The notes below the pieces were generated by a model that did not search any database, had not been told where the DNA came from, and was given only the letters and a program-made list of their open reading frames with translations. This document shows positions 4,941-5,608 of a stretch of DNA of 5,608 nt, one piece after another. Every line of letters starts with the position of its first letter. The first letter of the stretch is position 1. The stretch is from an uncultured cyanobacterium. Its GTDB lineage: Bacteria; Cyanobacteriota; Cyanobacteriia; PCC-6307; Cyanobiaceae. The DNA is taken from positions 1-5,608 of the forward strand of contig CAIXOZ010000200.1 in assembly GCA_903921295.1 (NCBI GenBank). The letters run 5' to 3'. The translations under genes and the position numbers were made by a program.

Positions 4941-5608
4941 TCAGGCCTGAACCGGCGTCAGCTCATCAATCAGCTCCTGCAGCTCCGGCGCCAGCACCTC
5001 ATAGTGTTCGTGGCAGAAATGGCAGACGAGCTCCGCCCGGCCGTCCTCCTCGAGGATCTCCAGCAGCTCATCACGGCCCAGCAGCTTCAGGGCATTGACG
5101 CTGCGCTGGCGACTGCAGGGACAGTGGAAGCGAAGGCTCTGGCGGCTGGCCGGATCGGCAAGCGGGGTCGGATCGAGGTCGGGGAAGATGTCCTCCAGCA
5201 GATCCTGCAGGTGACCTTCGGCCTGCTGAAGACGGGCACTGAAACCGCGGATCTCGCTGCAGCGCTCCTCCAGCAGGGCCACCAGGGCCGGCTCCCGCGC
5301 CGCCTTCGGCAGCACCTGCACCAGCACACCTCCGGAGCAGTGGATCCCCTGGCTGTCGATCTGTTCCCCCAGGAACAGGGCGGAAGGGGTCTGCTCGGAA
5401 TGAAGCAGATAGGAAGCCACGTCCTCGCCGATGCCACCGCTGACCAGCTCCACCGTGGAGCTGAAGGGTTCGCCCTCGCCGAGATCGCGCACCACATGCA
5501 GATAGCCGGTGCCGGTGGCACGTTTGAGATCAAAACGGGCACTGCCCTCGGCATCGCGGATCGGATCAAGCTCCAGCTCCGGTGCACCCACGTAACCGCG
5601 CACAGTGC
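4941..5608 (-). CDS. hslO: Hsp33 redox-regulated chaperone, 5'-truncated at window edge
   Basis: Hsp33 is a cytoplasmic holdase activated by oxidation and unfolding. About 222 residues are present, from TVRGYVGAPELEL to the TGA at 4941-4943. Family members are near 290-300 residues, so roughly the first 80 are beyond the right edge. The GTG at 5601-5603 encodes an internal valine of the VRGYV motif and is not the start. Visible family features are GYLHVVRDLG, PFSSTVELVSGGIGEDVASY, LLHSEQTPSALFLG, GGVLVQVLP and the C-terminal redox switch: CPC (Cys161 and Cys163, numbered from that valine) and CHFC (Cys194 and Cys197). All four zinc-binding cysteines are intact. The linker helix region (about 104-150) is normal. 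The stop is followed after one base by the protease ATG, making hslO the upstream gene of an operon. Confidence 0.95.
   Translation of the reverse strand, partial: TVRGYVGAPELELDPIRDAEGSARFDLKRATGTGYLHVVRDLGEGEPFSSTVELVSGGIGEDVASYLLHSEQTPSALFLGEQIDSQGIHCSGGVLVQVLPKAAREPALVALLEERCSEIRGFSARLQQAEGHLQDLLEDIFPDLDPTPLADPASRQSLRFHCPCSRQRSVNALKLLGRDELLEILEEDGRAELVCHFCHEHYEVLAPELQELIDELTPVQA

Noticed and set aside
4292..5098. Plus-strand open frame of 268 codons antisense to the protease and hslO
   Set aside because: It is low-complexity Gly/Pro/Arg/His-rich and overlaps two well-supported genes; a GC-driven shadow.

Overview
The window is very GC-rich, with heavy G/C at third codon positions and few recognisable Shine-Dalgarno sites. 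It carries a CPP1-like protein (J-like domain plus membrane helices), a family of cyanobacteria and plastids, together with small proteins of the picocyanobacterial type. The most likely source is a high-GC member of the Synechococcus/Cyanobium group. This is an inference from gene content; there is no rRNA here to confirm it. No mobile element, tRNA, rRNA or CRISPR array was seen. No gene-free stretch exceeds 300 bases; the longest is about 180.

Left half, plus strand: the 3' part of prfC (peptide chain release factor RF3), a small protein resembling DUF1651, the CPP1-like membrane protein, a 66-residue protein of unknown function, and a divergent RsmE-type 16S rRNA uridine methyltransferase that starts at TTG. 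Translation-related functions (RF3, RsmE) bracket the small genes and the chaperone-like gene.

Right half, minus strand (read from the right edge leftward): most of hslO (Hsp33 redox chaperone, its N-terminus outside the window), then after one base a secreted trypsin-like serine protease, then an intergenic region with a 16-bp tandem repeat, then an alpha-acetolactate decarboxylase. The hslO-protease pair looks like a translationally coupled stress/proteostasis operon. The decarboxylase converges on rsmE, and a hairpin lies between the two stop codons.

The most unusual object is the decarboxylase. It has an extra N-terminal segment that reads like a ribbon-helix-helix (RHH, MetJ/Arc) DNA-binding domain, and its gene lies about 120 bp downstream of four tandem 16-bp repeats with partial dyad symmetry. 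Together these suggest, but do not prove, a self-regulating enzyme comparable in principle to PutA. Its C-terminal tail also seems to lack the glutamate that reaches the active site in characterised acetolactate decarboxylases.
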